DNA from: Camellia lanceoleosa
Taxonomy: Eukaryota > Streptophyta > Magnoliopsida > Ericales > Theaceae
Assembly: GCA_025200525.1 (NCBI GenBank)
Contig: CM045762.1
Span: 122,641,752 to 122,705,751 of the forward strand
Direction of reading: 5' to 3'
Length of the DNA stretch: 64,000 bases
Position numbers and translations under genes: made by a program. Under the pieces are notes generated by a model that was given only the letters and a program-made list of their open reading frames with translations, did not search any database and was not told the DNA's origin. This document shows, in pieces, positions 45,294-57,899 of the stretch (the stretch's first letter is position 1; each line of letters starts with the position of its first letter).

Positions 45294-46108
45294 ATTTACA
45301 AATAGAATTTCATAGAATTTATATATAAAAAAATGTATTTAGAATGATGTAATAACAACATATTTATAATTATGAGATATAATAATAGATATTTGATTAA
45401 AGAAAATCATAAATAATTATGTCATTTGATATGAAACTTTTGATAAAAATTAAGCTTATATAACATTACCTTTTTCATATTGATTGTATGGTAGTATTGG
45501 ATTGATGCTCCTTGATCCATTGTTTTAATGTTGGTTATTATACAATCTTGTAATAATGCTCCACAACATTCACATTGTATTACTTAGCGAAAAAGAGCAA
45601 TGCTAAGTACCTGGAATTTGAACTTGCCTCGAATGGCTCAAATTTCACTTTGCCAGTCGTCTGACCGGTTGTCTGGCAAAAAGGCTGACAACTGCGGTTG
45701 ACCAGGTGACAATTGCAGAAGACAAATGTTTTACCCGATCATCCGAAGAATAGAAATTCGAGGCAGCTCCATTCGAGGCACCAAGGATTTCCCCATGAGA
45801 AAATTAGTAAAACATTACTTTTCAATTTTTGGTAATAGAAGAGGTCCAAAATATTTTTTTTATTAGTTAAGGTCTCTTAATAATATTATTAGAAAAATTT
45901 TAACTCGTCACAGAGAAATTTCAATCGTCATATTTTATGTCGAATTTCTCCGTACTGAAATTTCTTTGTAAAAATATTGATGGACCTAAACTATTATGAA
46001 AATATTGCATGTCTTTTATTTTATAAAATTTTAGGGCTCATTTGGGAAGCTGATTAAAAGCTATTTTTTTAATTTTTAACCAATTTTAAGTCACATCAGC
46101 TCTAACAT
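45294..46108. other. Host flank block of locus B between the two retroelements
   Basis: Continuation of the host sequence split at 33,334. Aligns with 22,184-22,945 in locus A and 9,871-10,661 in contig 1. Non-coding. Contains the left part of a MITE-like segment (gggctcatttgggaagctga) that is cut by the Tekay LTR. Confidence 0.8.
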
Positions 46109-48233
46109 TGTAACGCTTTCAAAATAAACCCAAAACATCATACATTCTTAACATGCTTAACCATAAGAGAATGACGCATAATTACATTTCATCAGAGTAT
46201 TCATTACAAAAGGTATTACATGTTGACAACAAAAGTAAATGCCCTATAGGCTTACAACTTTCCAAGTCAATACTTGGTTACAAAAGGAGAGTACTAACTC
46301 TACACAAATAAGCGCTTGGCTTGATATACATGTAATACAACAAGAAGAACGACAAAAATAAGGTCAAACAGCCTCAAGCCTCCCAAACTACGTCCTTGGA
46401 GGTGGCATGCCACCTGTACCTGAAAATGATGTCCCATATAGGGTGAGCCAACGCCCAGTAGAGATATGCTAAACATAATATGAGCAATAACTAAAACATT
46501 AGCATTTGATAAATGTTTAACTCATATAAATCAATTTACAACCCATTTCAATTACATAACAAAAGTGTCCATGTTTCATTCCATTTTCTTAATTCATAAC
46601 TATAGCTCAGAACTTGGCCAAACAATTTAAATGAGAATGTATCTCATATTAAAGCATTATCTTTATCCATAATTCATTTTTAGTTGAGATATCACTCATA
46701 TCAAAACACTTCCACAATTCACAAGAGATACACATTTTTGCTGTGTCAATATCACATTAACACTTCCATGCTTCACAAATGATACACAGATTCGCTGTAT
46801 CATTACATCAAAAGATACACATTTTTGCTGTATCCATGGAGTCCATCCCCTATCTCCTCCCAAACAATATCCGGTTTAGGAGTCCATCCCCTATCTCCTC
46901 CCACACAATACAATGTATATAAACATGTATCATATACATAATCATTTAATACATAAATTTGATGTATTAATCCAACCGTCATATCCGATGACATATTCAA
47001 TCGATTAGTTTTAGTTTACCTAATCATCATGTATTGTCTACAACAATCAAGACTGTCCTCCACCGATAGCTCAAAGCAGTTATTTCTAAATAGATAATAA
47101 TTACATCAACAGATAATTTATCAACAAGTTTTAAAGGTGAGTGATTAATAAATCCAACTCCACCATTCCATCTCATATTATGCCAATTCCATTAATTCCA
47201 ACTCAATTTCATGTTCCCATAATTCCCAAATTAATTACATGAATTAATTTGCCATAACAATTTAGGGCTTTTTCCTCCATTTCTCAATATTGATCCAAAG
47301 GCCCAAAATAGTTTCAATAACTTCAATACTACCATTTTAAGACCCAAACCACACATTTATGAGTCAAGACCACAAAATCCCTCTTTTGAAAATAACACAT
47401 TTTAAACCCTAACTTTTCAAATCAACCCATTTATACAAATAACTCAATGTCTATGTTAAAGCACATAAGAATGAGTAGGAATCCCTACCTCAAATCCGGA
47501 GCTCAAGGGAGAGGATGATGAAAAACTCAAAGTGCTCCAAACACCAAACTTTTCGAATCAAAAGGAAGAGCAAAACCAACTCCACACTTTTTGCAAAGGA
47601 CCCAAGGTAGAAGATCAACAGATCTAGATGATATTGAAGAGAGAAGTTGACATCTAGAGAGAGAGAGACTCTCAAATCTGGGTTTGGGAAAGTAAGAGAG
47701 AGAAAGAAAACCAAAAAAGTGATCTAAAAAGGTGAAATCCCGAAGTGATATAGTAATCATACCTTTCGGCGTGGAACTCCCGCTCGGCGTCGATTCTGAA
47801 CTCACGCTCGGCGTGGCGCCGCTCGAGTGCCAAATGTACACTTCCAGAAGTTTTGCAAGCGATGGTCCCCGCTCGAGCGTCAAACTCCCCGCTCAAGCGG
47901 AGGAACAAAATCAAAGGTTCACGCTCGAGCGTCAAAACTCCCACTCGAGCGTATGAAGACCTGCAGAGAAAAATACTGGGAGATGGAAATTCACGCTCGA
48001 GTGTCAAAACACCCGCTCGAGCGTCAAAAGCCCCGCTCGAGCGTGAAGGCCAAAATCTGGGCATCAACTATAGGTTTCTAAACATATCCAACCTGAAACA
48101 AACCTGCCCAATACATCTTATAACTCACAAATAAGGAATCAAAGGATGACAACCAAATATATACAACAATCGACTCCACAGAACCTAAGTCCGGATACAA
48201 AAAACAAAGGAGAAAGAACCGGGATCGCTATAA
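46109..48233 (-). repeat. 3' LTR of Tekay element (~2.1 kb)
   Basis: Plus-strand start tgtaacgc. The other end lies near gggatcgctataac, just before ccttccccctttaaagg (complement of the polypurine tract). The LTR should start TG in sense; one or two bases appear lost there. Includes the palindrome cluster at 47,815-48,045. The 118-131 aa minus-strand frames inside arise from the LTR leader and are not accepted as genes. Confidence 0.82.
47815..48045. repeat. Cluster of CGCTCGAGCG palindromes in Tekay LTR
   Basis: CTCGAG at 47,822, 47,873, 47,934, 47,944, 47,996, 48,016 and 48,036, most inside cgctcgagcg or acgctcgagcgt. Four more 'cgctcggcg'-like altered copies precede them (47,765-47,815). 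Spacing is roughly 10-60 bp. Confidence 0.9.
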
Positions 48234-48591
48234 CCTTCCCCCTTTAAAGGATTTCGTCCCCGAAATTAAGTACAAGTTTTCAAAAACAAGTTTTTCTCAA
48301 TTCTCAACAATGTTACAATTCATTACCCAACAACTTGACCTGTTACCGGTCATTCCATCTCTATTCAAGAGGCATTTCACAATATATACTCAATATGCAT
48401 CATTAGCATGCTTTTCCATGATATATTTCCATTTCTACAGTACATTCAACATATGCGATGTTACATTAAACTTCTATTTCAAGGCAAGTTTCAAATACTT
48501 CCACAAATCAAAACATATACAATGTTTTACAACTCAAGACATATTTAATGCTCTTTAAAGTCCATCAATATTACAAAATCCCAATACATGG

Positions 48592-50109
48592 TTAAACATT
48601 TACAAACAAGTCCAGATATTTCTCACGGACATCCACCTCACGTTCCCAAGTGGCTTCTTCTACTCCGTGATGTTTCCACAAAACTTTCACCAAGGGATTG
48701 GTCTTGCCTCGCAAGACTTGATCCCGCCTATCCAAGACCCGAACCAGTCTCTTCTCATACGAGATATCCTCGTCAACTTCCAAATCGGTCCAATCCAGCA
48801 CATGGGATGGATCCGATTCATACTTCCGAAGCACACTAACATGAAACACGTCATGCACTCTGGACAATTGCAGTAGTAAAGCTAAACGATAGGCAACCTC
48901 GCCAATCCTCTCAAGGATTTCAAAAGGGCCAATAAACCGAGGAGACAACTTCCCACTCTTACCGAATCTCATCAAACCCCGCCTAGGTGATATTTTCAAG
49001 AAGACATGATCACCCGTCTCAAATGCTAAAGGCCTCCTTCTACGGTCGGCAAAACTCTTTTGGCGACTCTGGGCTGTAATAAGCCTTCTACGGATAAGTT
49101 CAACTTTCTCCGTCGTTTCCCTCACCAACTCCGGACCCAACAAAGGTGCATCACCCACATCGGCCCAACAAACTAGAGACCTACAAGGTCGGCCATACAA
49201 GGCCTCAAACGGTGCCATATCGATACTCGACTGGAAACTGTTGTTATAGGCAAATTCCACCAAGGGCAATTGCCTCTCCTACGATTCACCAAAGTCAAGA
49301 ACACAACCTCGAAGCATATCCTCAAGGATTTGAATGGTACGCTCGGACTGCCCGTCAGTCTGTGGATGGAAAGCCGTGCTAAAGGTCAATCTAGTGCCCA
49401 AGGCACTCTGCAAGCTCTGCCACAACCTAGCAGTAACACGAGGGTCTCTATCAGAGACGATCGACACTGGGACCCCGTGCAACCTCACTATGTTCCGAAT
49501 ATATAAGTCGGCAAGATGATCTACCGAATCTCTCACACGCATAGGGATAAAGTGCGCCGACTTGGTCAACCGGTCTACAACCACCCAAATAGCATCACTA
49601 CCCCGCTGAGTCCTTGGAAGACCTACAACGAAGTCCATAGTGACATGCTCCCACTTCCACTCGGCAATAGGGAAGGGTTGTAACAAACCCACTGGCCTTT
49701 GATGCTCGGCCTTCACTTGCTGACAAGTAAGGCACTTCGATACGAAAATTGCCACATCTCTCTTCATACCCCGCCACCAAAACTGGCGATCCAAATCACG
49801 ATACATCTTGGTGCCTCTCGGATGCACTGCAAGGCGTGAATGGTGAAACTCTCGGAGTACCTCCTCTCGGCAAGGCTCCGGCACAAACAAACGGTCTCGG
49901 TATCTCACACTCAAGTCGGGATACACAGACAAACCCTTCTCTGCTTTCCCATTAGAGATCTTCTCTCGAAGGGATTCTACCTTAAGGTCACCTCCCTGTG
50001 CCTCTAACAGTCGATTCACAAGTGTAGGCTGCGCAACAACAAAAAACAAGGTGGCAGCCTCAACGGATTCGCCCAGAAGCAAATCAAACACCCCAAGTGC
50101 ACCCAACAT
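48592..50109 (-). pseudogene. Tekay integrase with C-terminal chromodomain
   Basis: Two open pieces, 49,279-50,109 and 48,592-49,269. The first has the zinc module ([11 protein letters not shown]..., [12 protein letters not shown]), the catalytic Asp region [25 protein letters not shown] with the second Asp, and [14 protein letters not shown] with the Glu. A stop sits after LDFGES at 49,279. The second has the ALYGRPCRS segment, the GPF-type module (KLSPRFIGPFEIL) and a chromodomain (PLVKVLWKHHGVEEATWERE, then DLF). The chromodomain binds methylated histones and directs integration to heterochromatin. Confidence 0.87.
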
Positions 50110-50112
50110 CTC

Positions 50113-50556
50113 TCACTCCCGGATGGCTATACAATCGACATCGTTAATGGATTTCCTACTAAGGGCATCAGCCACAACATTGGCCTTTCCCGGGTGATAG
50201 TGTAACTCAAAATCATAGTCCTCAATGAACTCCGTCCACTTCCTCTGCCTCAAATTTAAGTCTCTCTGTGTAAACAGATACTTCAAACTCTTATGATCTG
50301 AGAATACCTTGAACCTCTCACCATAAAGGTAGTGCCTCCAAATCTTCAAGGCAAAAATTACAGCTACTAGCTCTAGGTCATGTATAGGGTAATTTTTCTC
50401 GTGCATTTTCAACTGACGTAAGCCATAGGCCACCACTTTCCCTTCTTGCATCAACAAACAACCCAAACCCTCTCGTGAGGCATCACAATAAACAGTATAA
50501 CCCAAACCTCTCTCCGGAATAATCAACACAGGAGCAGTGGTAAGTCTAACTTTCAA
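50113..50556 (-). pseudogene. Tekay RNase H domain
   Basis: 147-codon frame. [18 protein letters not shown] (first catalytic Asp), ...[20 protein letters not shown] (Glu), [14 protein letters not shown] (Asp), VVADALSRK (last Asp). Separated from RT by a frame break at about 50,560-50,670, and from the integrase by a stop. Degrades the RNA strand of the RNA-DNA hybrid. Confidence 0.85.
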
Positions 50557-50675
50557 CTCTTGGAACGCCTTTTCACAAGTCTCACTCCATACAAATTTGA
50601 CCTCTTTTCATGTCAATCTAGTCAACGACGAAGCTAGCCCGGAGAAATCCTTCACAAACCGACGATAATACCCGG

Positions 50676-51410
50676 CTAATCCCAGAAAACTGCGGATCTC
50701 AAAAACACTCTTAGGCTGTGCCCAATCTTGCACTGCCTTAATCTTGGATGTATAAACAGACACTCCTTCCCCAGAAACCACATGCCTAAGAACTTGACTT
50801 CCCCTGGCCAGAACTCACACATCCCAAATTTGGCATACAGCCTATGGGCTCTAAGCAACTCAAGCACCACTCTCAGGTGTTCCTCGTGCTCCTCCTCCGA
50901 AGGCGAATAAATCAGATTGTCATCCACAAAAACGACCACAAAGCGATCTAAGAATTCCCAGAATATTCGGTTCATCAGATCCACAAACACTGTCGATGCA
51001 TTGGTGAGCCCAAATGGCATCACTAGAAACTCATAATGGCCACACCGCGTACGGAATGCCGTCTTAGGAATATCCTCCTCTCTGACCCTCAACTGGTGGT
51101 AACCCGATCTCAAATCTATCTTAGAGAAACAACGGGAACCCTTCAACTGGTCAAACAAATCATCTATACGGGGCATAGGGTATTTATTCTTGACCGTAGC
51201 CCGATTCAACTTCCTGTAGTCGATACAAAGTCTCAAGGCACCATCTTTCTTTTTAGCAAAGAGGGTCGGTGCTCCCCACGGCGAAACACTAGGGCGAATA
51301 AAGCCCTTATCCAGCAACTCCTGGAGTTGAATCTTCAACTCACTCAACTTGGCTGGGGCAAAACGATATGGTGCCAGAGAAATCGGCGCCGTGCCAAGTA
51401 CTAAATCAAT
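50676..51410 (-). pseudogene. Tekay reverse transcriptase
   Basis: Palm motifs [60 protein letters not shown] and the active site [10 protein letters not shown], where Ile would be usual at the Asn. The frame is lost at about 50,740 within KFLGMWF, where LGHVV is usual. Compare the uninterrupted copy at 54,405-55,841. Confidence 0.85.
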
Positions 51411-52140
51411 AGAGAACTCGGTCTCTCAATGAGGTGGCAAACTAACAAGGTCCTCGGGAAAAACATCCGAATACTCGCAAACCACTCTCGGCAATACAGT
51501 CTGGGTCTCATCACACTCACTACTCATAAGGCTAGCAAGAAGACCACTAAGCTTACTCCGCCCTCGCGGATCATACACCGGTGGCAACACACTACCAACC
51601 CGATCCCCCAAGAAATAGAAACATTCCTTGCTCGGGGTACATACTGTGACCCTCTGGCGGTAACAATCGATAATAGCTCGGTATGACGATAGTCAGTCCA
51701 TATCCAAAATAACATCAAAACCCGGCATAGCCATAACTACAAAGGGAAATGGAAGCCGGCGGTCGGCGACCTCTATATCACAGCCCCGTCACCCTTGTTT
51801 CAAAATCAATTCACCCCCGACAGGTGACACTACACAAATAGGAGATGCTAACTGTGCTAACTCCAAACCCAAAACAGATGCAAATGCAGCAGATATAAAA
51901 GAATGGGATGCACCCATATCAATTAACACATTGGCAACCGAGTTGCAAAACAAAAAGGTACCTCTCTATGAGATGGAGGCCGGTACTAGGTCTGTGATAA
52001 CGATACCGCAGCGCCTTGAGGGTCACTGATCTACTGCTCACCTCTAGGAGCAAAAGCTGCTGCCTGTTGGGGCGATGAAGCCTGATTAGCCCTCGAGGCT
52101 GAGGCCGTGGTGGTGAAAACTCTGCCTCGACCAAGATGCA
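51410..52140 (-). pseudogene. Tekay protease region
   Basis: Between RT and the zinc knuckles. The frame is interrupted several times. The counterpart in the deleted element (56,133-56,390) shows the DTGASHSFIS active site; here it is cut around 51,930-51,960. Confidence 0.65.
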
Positions 52141-52149
52141 CTAGACGTG

Positions 52150-53245
52150 CCACTCAACTACGGGAAAAACCTCTTCAAGTGCCCCGCCTGACCACACTGA
52201 TAACAAGACAGTGGCTGACCCCTACCCTGACTCTGGCTCGGAGGTCGAGCCGAAGATGAAGCTGCTTTCTGACCTCCTCCCCTCTGCGGGCAAGCTGGAG
52301 ACTTGTGACCCAACTGGCCACATTTGTAACAGGTAATGTCTCCCTCACTACCTCTCCCAGAACCTGAACTCGGCACTGGAAAGGTAGACCTCACAAAAGC
52401 ACCCTGGGACTACTGAGGGTTAGCACCCCTCTGCCTCATACCGTTCCCCTGACCATCCTGACTCCTCTTGGAGCCTCTCTTCCTCTCCTCCTCCTCCTGC
52501 ATCATAATCTCCATATGAGCTGCGACATGTACAAGGCGCCCATACTCCCAGGTCATAGAACCCCCAACTCTCATCTTGAGGCCATGCCTCAACTTCTTCT
52601 CAAACTCCAGACAACGGCGTTCCTCAGACGCCACTAGCTCCGGTGCCAACCTGGACAAACTAGTAAATGCGGCCTCAAACTCGGCCACTGAAGAACTTAG
52701 CTGCTTGAGCTGGCAGAACTGATCTCTCAACCTCTCCCTAACAGCGGGAGACAGAAACTTCTCCTGGAAGGCACTCATGAAGTCCTCCCAAGTACCACCA
52801 ATACGGCCCCTCATGAACTTCCACCACTAAGCCGCATCCCCCTTAAGCTGGAAAAATGCCAAGGTCACCTTCAATGCTTCGTCTTCGATGCCAAGCATCT
52901 CAAAAGTCTTCGTTATCTGCTACAACCACTTATCAGCCTTAAGTGGCTCTTTCAGATCCCCAACAAACTCATCCGGATTAGACTGGAAGAACTCTCTCTT
53001 TAGAAAGGAAGGCCCTGCCTCTGCAACATGGGCCTGGGATTGATTCTCAGCCCTAAGAATGCCCAAGGACTCCCTCAAAGCTCCTGCCATCTCACAGGCT
53101 AAGGCGCCCATGACCTGCTGACCTACTGGCTTGGCCACATTGGCCTGACCAACTCCCTCCTGCTGCTCCGGAATCTCATCCGGTATAGGCATCTCCTGCC
53201 TCCTAGGCCTAGCATGCCTACCTCCGCGTCCTCATCCTGACATCC
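52150..53245 (-). pseudogene. Tekay gag with zinc knuckles
   Basis: N-terminal piece 52,920-53,192 (MPIPDEIPEQQEG; KREFFQSNPDEFVG), core 52,410-52,814 (WEDFMSAFQEKFLSPAVRER, FEAAFTSLSRLAP), and 52,158-52,394 with one CCHC knuckle (CYKCGQLGHKSPAC) and a second that has lost its last Cys (CYQCGQAGHLKRFF). Upstream M-S residues around 53,235 are followed by TGA in this reading. Nucleocapsid for RNA packaging. Confidence 0.8.
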
Positions 53246-53497
53246 TAATAAAGGTAACGAAGAACATTAGCACATTCATAAATCTGCCGAAGCTACAACA
53301 CTCGCGTCCTAAAACATTAGACAACAATAATTCATTCTACATAAGCACCTACAAATTTTATTTCCGGATAATGATAGTTCCGAGGCGTTACTAGAGTTCC
53401 GGTTAGAAACAACATTGATCAAGTGCTTTTCAAACAAGACTCATAAAAACCCTGTTAAGAATGTATGATGTTTTGGGTTTATTTTGAGGGCGTTACA
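53246..53497 (-). other. Tekay leader ending in an inverted LTR terminus
   Basis: Untranslated sequence ahead of gag. At 53,455-53,497 it reads gttaagaatgtatgatg...gggcgttaca, the reverse complement of the plus-strand start of the 3' LTR at 46,109. No primer binding site is recognisable. Confidence 0.6.
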
Positions 53498-53559
53498 ACT
53501 TGGGTGTAATGTTAAACCCAAAACATCATACATTCTTAACATGATACATTCTCCGTCGT

Positions 53560-54400
53560 TTACCTCACCAACTCCGGACCCAACAAAGGTGCATCACCCA
53601 CCTCGGCCCAACAAACTGGAGACCTACACGGTCGCCCATACAAGGCCTCAAACGGTGCCATACCGATACTCGACTTGAAATTGTTGTTATAGGCAAATTC
53701 CACCAAGGGCAAGTGCCACTCCCACGATCCACCAAAGTCAAGAACACAACCTCGAAGCATATCCTCAAGGATCTGAATGGTACGCCCGGACTGCCCGTCA
53801 GTCAGAGGATGGTAAGCCGTGCTAAAGGTCAATCTAGTGCCCAAGGCACTCTGCAAGCTCTGCCACAACCTAGCAGTAAAGCGAGGGTCTCTATTAGAGA
53901 CAATCGACCCTGGGACCTCGTGCAACCTCACTATGTCCCGAATATATAAGTCGGCAAGATGATCTACCGAGTCTCTCACGCGCATAGGGATAAAGTGCGC
54001 CGACTTGGTCAACCGGTCTACAACCACCCAAATAGCATCACTACCCCCACTGTGTCGTCGGAAGACCTACAACGAAGTCCATAGTGACATGCTCCCATTT
54101 CCACTCGGCAATAGGCAAGGGTTGTAACAAACCCGCTGGCCTTTGATGCTCGGCCTTCACTTGCTGACAAGTAAGGCACCCGATCTGGCGCCATATCTCT
54201 CTTCATACCCCGCCACCAAAACTGGTGACCCAAATCACGATACATTTTGGTGCCTCCCGGATGTACTACAAGGCGTGAATGGTGAAACTCTCGGAGTACC
54301 TCCTCTTGGCAAGGCTCCGGCACAAACAAACGGTCTCGGTATCTCACACTCAGGTCGGGATACAAAGACAAACTCTTCTCTGCCTTCCTACTAGAGATTT
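53560..54400 (-). pseudogene. Integrase part of deleted Tekay element
   Basis: [37 protein letters not shown] (Asn where Asp is catalytic: IVSN-R-D), YHPLTDGQSGRTIQIL (Gly where the catalytic Glu is expected). Two catalytic residues therefore look substituted. The zinc region at 54,150-54,371 is frameshifted. The C-terminal third and chromodomain are absent. Confidence 0.8.
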
Positions 54401-54404
54401 TCTC

Positions 54405-55841
54405 TCAAAGGGATTCTACCTCAAGGTCACCTCTCTGTGCCTCTAACACTCGATTCACAAGTGTAGGCTGCGCAACAACAGAAAACAAGGCCGCAGCCTC
54501 AACGGATTCGCCTAGAAGCAAATCAAACTCCCCAAGTGCACCCAACATCTCCCACTCCCGGATGGCTACACAAGCGACATCACTAATGGATTTCCTACTA
54601 AGGGCATCAGCCACAACATTGGTGTTTCCTTGGTGATAGTGTAACTCAAAATCATAGTCCTCAATGAACTCCTTCCACCTCCTCTGCCTCAAATTTAAGT
54701 CTCTCTGTGTAAATAGATACTTCAGACTCTTATGATCCGAGAATACCTCGAACCTCTCACCATAAAGGTAGTGCCTCCAAATCTTCAAGGCAAAAATTAT
54801 AGCTGTTAGCTGTAGGTCATGTGTAGGGTAATTTCTCTCGTGCATTTTCAACTGATGTGAGCCATAGGCCACCACTTTCCCTTTTTGCATCAACACACAA
54901 CCCAAACCCTCTCGTGAGACATCACAATAAACAGCATAACCCAAACCTCTCTTCGGAATAATCAACACAGGAGCGGTGGTAAGTCTAACTTTCAACTCTT
55001 GGAACGACTTTTCGCAAGTCTCACTCCATACAAATTTGACCTCTTTTCGTGTTAATCTAGTCAACGGCGAAGCTAGCCTGCAGAAATCCTTCACAAACCG
55101 ACAGTAATACCCGGCTAATCCCAGAAAACTGCGGATCTCAAAAACACTCTTAGGTTGTGCCCAATCTTGCACTGCCTCAATCTTGAATGTATTAACAGAC
55201 ACCCCTTCCCCAGAAACCACATGGCCTAAGAACTTGACTTCCCCTAGCCAGAACTCACACTTCCCAAATTTGGCATACAGCCTATGGGCTCTAAGCAACT
55301 CAAGCACCACTCTTAGGTGTTCCTCGTGCTCCTCCTCCGAAGGTGAATAAATCAAAATGTCGTCCACAAAAACGACCACAAAGCGATCTAAGAATTCTCG
55401 GAATATCCAGTTCATCAGATCCATAAACACTGCCGGTGCATTGGTGAGCCCAAATGGCATCACTAGAAACTCATAATGGCCACACCACGTACGGAATGCC
55501 GTCTTAGGAATATCCTCCTCTCTGACCCTCAACTGGTGGTAACCCGATCTCAAATCTATCTTAGAGAAACAACGGGAACCCTTCAACTGGTCAAACAAAT
55601 CATCTATACGGGGCATAGGGTACTTATTCTTGACCGTAGCCCGATTCAACTTCTTGTAGTCAATACAAAGTCTCAAGGCACCATCTTTCTTTTTAGCAAA
55701 GAGGGCTGGTGCTCCCCACGGTGAAACACTAGGGCGAATAAAGCCCTTATCCAGCAACTCCTGGAGTTGAATCTTCAACTCACTCAACTCGGCTGGGGCA
55801 AAACGATATGGGGCCATAGAAATCGGCGCCGTGCCAGACAC
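54405..55841 (-). CDS. RT-RNase H of deleted Tekay element, open for 478 codons
   Basis: Best-preserved RT in the window. [57 protein letters not shown], active site [12 protein letters not shown] (about residue 170), then [14 protein letters not shown], the connection [19 protein letters not shown], and RNase H with [28 protein letters not shown] and [10 protein letters not shown]. Part of a former polyprotein; it has no own promoter. Preserved although the rest of the element is deleted, which suggests either a recent deletion or cleaner sequence here. Confidence 0.88.
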   Translation of the reverse strand: MSGTAPISMAPYRFAPAELSELKIQLQELLDKGFIRPSVSPWGAPALFAKKKDGALRLCIDYKKLNRATVKNKYPMPRIDDLFDQLKGSRCFSKIDLRSGYHQLRVREEDIPKTAFRTWCGHYEFLVMPFGLTNAPAVFMDLMNWIFREFLDRFVVVFVDDILIYSPSEEEHEEHLRVVLELLRAHRLYAKFGKCEFWLGEVKFLGHVVSGEGVSVNTFKIEAVQDWAQPKSVFEIRSFLGLAGYYCRFVKDFCRLASPLTRLTRKEVKFVWSETCEKSFQELKVRLTTAPVLIIPKRGLGYAVYCDVSREGLGCVLMQKGKVVAYGSHQLKMHERNYPTHDLQLTAIIFALKIWRHYLYGERFEVFSDHKSLKYLFTQRDLNLRQRRWKEFIEDYDFELHYHQGNTNVVADALSRKSISDVACVAIREWEMLGALGEFDLLLGESVEAAALFSVVAQPTLVNRVLEAQRGDLEVESL

Positions 55842-56132
55842 TGAATCAATAAAGAACTTGGTCTCTCAATGAGGTGGCAAACTAACAAGGTCCTCGGGAA
55901 AAACATCCGAATACTCGCAAACCACTCTCGGCAATATAGTCTGGGTCTCATCACACTCACTACTCATAAGGCTAGCAAGAAGACCACTAAGCTCACTCCG
56001 CCCTCGCGGATCATACATCGGTGGCAACACACTACTAACCCGATCCCCCAAGAAATGGAAACATTCCCCGTTCGGGGTACATACTGTGACCCTCTGGCGG
56101 TAACAATCGATAATAGCCCGGTATGACGATAG

Positions 56133-56400
56133 TCAGTCCATAGCCAAAATAACATCAAAATCCGACATAGCCATAACTACAAAGGGAAATGGAAGCCGGC
56201 GGTCGGCGACCTCTATATCACAGCCCCGACACCCTTGTTTCAAAATCAATTCACCCCCGACAGGTGGCACTACACAAATAGGAGATGCTAACTGTGCCAA
56301 CTCCAAACCCAAAACATATGCAAATGCAGCAGATATAAAAGAATGGGATGCACCCGTATCAATCAACACAGCAGCAAGGTTGGAAAACAAAAAGGTACCT
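56133..56400 (-). pseudogene. Aspartic protease of deleted Tekay element
   Basis: AAVLIDTGASHSFISAAFAY with the catalytic DTGAS, and a C-terminal MSDFDVILAMD. Length (~85 aa) fits a retroviral-type protease. Joined to RT through a stop-containing stretch at 55,850-56,130. Confidence 0.8.
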
Positions 56401-56573
56401 CTCTAGCAGATGGGTGGTACTAGGTCTGTGATAACGACATACTCAGCATACTGAGGGTCCCCTGATCTACCTGCTCACCTCTAGGAGCAAAAGATTGCTG
56501 CACAGACTGGGACGATGAAGCCCCCTAAGTCCGGATACAACAAACAAAGGAGAAAGAACCGGGATCGCTATAA

Positions 56574-57336
56574 TATGTTTTAAATTTTTTTTTTGTATTT
56601 ATTAATTTTTTTAAAGATTTCTTTACAAATATTTTATTTTTAAAATACATTTAATTAAATATATATACAAAAATTAATTAAAATATAAAAAATAACAAAA
56701 TTTTTAAAAAAAATGTTTTTAAAAGAACAAAACCAAAACAGATAGTCTCTTTCATCAAAATAAATAAATAAATAAAAATAACAAAATTAAAAAAAATAGT
56801 TATTTTAATTGACTTATTATTATTTTTATGGCTATTTTACCTTAATTAAAAAAATTGTATTTAAAAAATAAATTAATTTTTAATTGATTTAATATTTACA
56901 AAAAAAATAAATATTATAATTTAAATATAACATTTTATTTTATTAATTATTTTAATTTATTTTATCTTTACTACTTGTATTGCCAGGTCATAATATGGTA
57001 TTTTGAGAAGTTAGTAAAAAACTAATTTTTTGATTTTTTTAATGATTTTTTCGATTTTTTTGTACTAAAAAAATAAAGAAATGATATAATTTAAAAAGCC
57101 AAAAAATCAAAAAACTAACTTTGTATTTGGTTGCCAAAGCATCCCAGTCTCTTTCATAAAAAAAAATAAAAAACAATAATTAGGACAGACACCCATGTAT
57201 TTGTCAGGGAGCAGGAGCAGCATATCATCCTTTCCTCTCTTTATAATACGTTGAGTTCTCATCACACCATCTCCATACTACTACACTTGTCTTTGACTAA
57301 TACATCTAGAGAGAGAAGCAAGAGAGAAGAAGAGAA
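56574..57336 (+). promoter_or_regulatory. Host flank and upstream region of AKR-B
   Basis: Matches 23,225-24,410 minus the duplicated 370-bp unit. 'taggacagacacccatgtat' at 57,180 and 'tctttgactaatacatctagagagagaag' before the ATG are shared with AKR-A. tttataatacg near 57,240 is TATA-like. Confidence 0.6.
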
Positions 57337-57570
57337 ATGGCGAAGGTAGGGAGAATGAAGCTGGGATCACAAGGTCTAGAGGTGTTGAGATAGGAACTAG
57401 GGTGCATGGGGATGTCAGCCTTCTACGGGCCTCCAAAGCCGAAAGAAGACATGATCAAACTCATCCAGCACTCCATCAACTCCGGCATCACTTTCCTTGA
57501 CACCTCCGACGTGTACGGCCCTCACACCAACAAAATCCTCCTCCGCAAGGTCGCCCCTATTATTAATTGA

Positions 57571-57772
57571 TGTTAGAATTGCAGAGAGGAAGGAAATAAT
57601 ATGTATTGTATTGAATGAATGTCTTATACAGTAGAAGGCCTGTATAGGCTGAGAAAGAATATCTTACTAGAAATCTAACTTTGAGAAAGAGTATCTTGTA
57701 AGAGACCTATCTATGGCAATACCAATCAATACCTAATATTAGGTAGGAATATATACCATATATACATTAACA
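57571..57772. mobile_element. Solo LTR (copia-like), 202 bp, in intron 1 of AKR-B
   Basis: TGTTAGAATTGC...CATTAACA, flanked by attga and attca (one mismatch), and absent from AKR-A, which reads taattcaatttcc. Size and termini suit a short copia-type LTR. Confidence 0.8.
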
Positions 57773-57899
57773 ATTCAATTTCCTACTCTTTGATTTCTAT
57801 TCATAAGAAATGGTGGAATTGATCTTGATCTTGATCTTGATTTTGATTTTGATTTTGATTTTGATGAGCAAGCACTCAAGGGAGGGATGAGAGACAAAG

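Larger units (their letters stand above)
46109..53497 (-). mobile_element. Tekay/Del-type chromovirus with unusual 5' end
   Basis: Plus-strand order: 3' LTR (46,109-48,233), complement of PPT, chromodomain integrase, RNase H, RT, protease, gag, then 300 bp of leader. No normal 5' LTR follows. Instead the sequence ends in an inverted copy of the first ~43 bp of the LTR (53,455-53,497). The target is a MITE-like segment, left flank ctaacat; no matching TSD on the right. Chromodomain and RT type place it in the Tekay/Del clade. Confidence 0.85.
53506..56573 (-). mobile_element. Internally deleted second Tekay element
   Basis: Begins tgtaatgttaaacccaaaac, a shortened LTR start of ~40 bp, then jumps at about 53,547 into the middle of integrase, runs through RNase H, RT and protease, and jumps at about 56,523 from gag/protease to the last ~50 bp of the LTR (ctaagtccggatac...gctataa). 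Host sequence resumes with tatgtttt, matching 23,225. Thus both outer LTR tips remain, but most of the LTRs, the gag and the integrase end are gone. Confidence 0.75.

Noticed and set aside
47490..48067. 74-131 aa minus-strand frames in the Tekay LTR
   Set aside because: LTR leader sequence; no domain, and not conserved as protein between the two copies.
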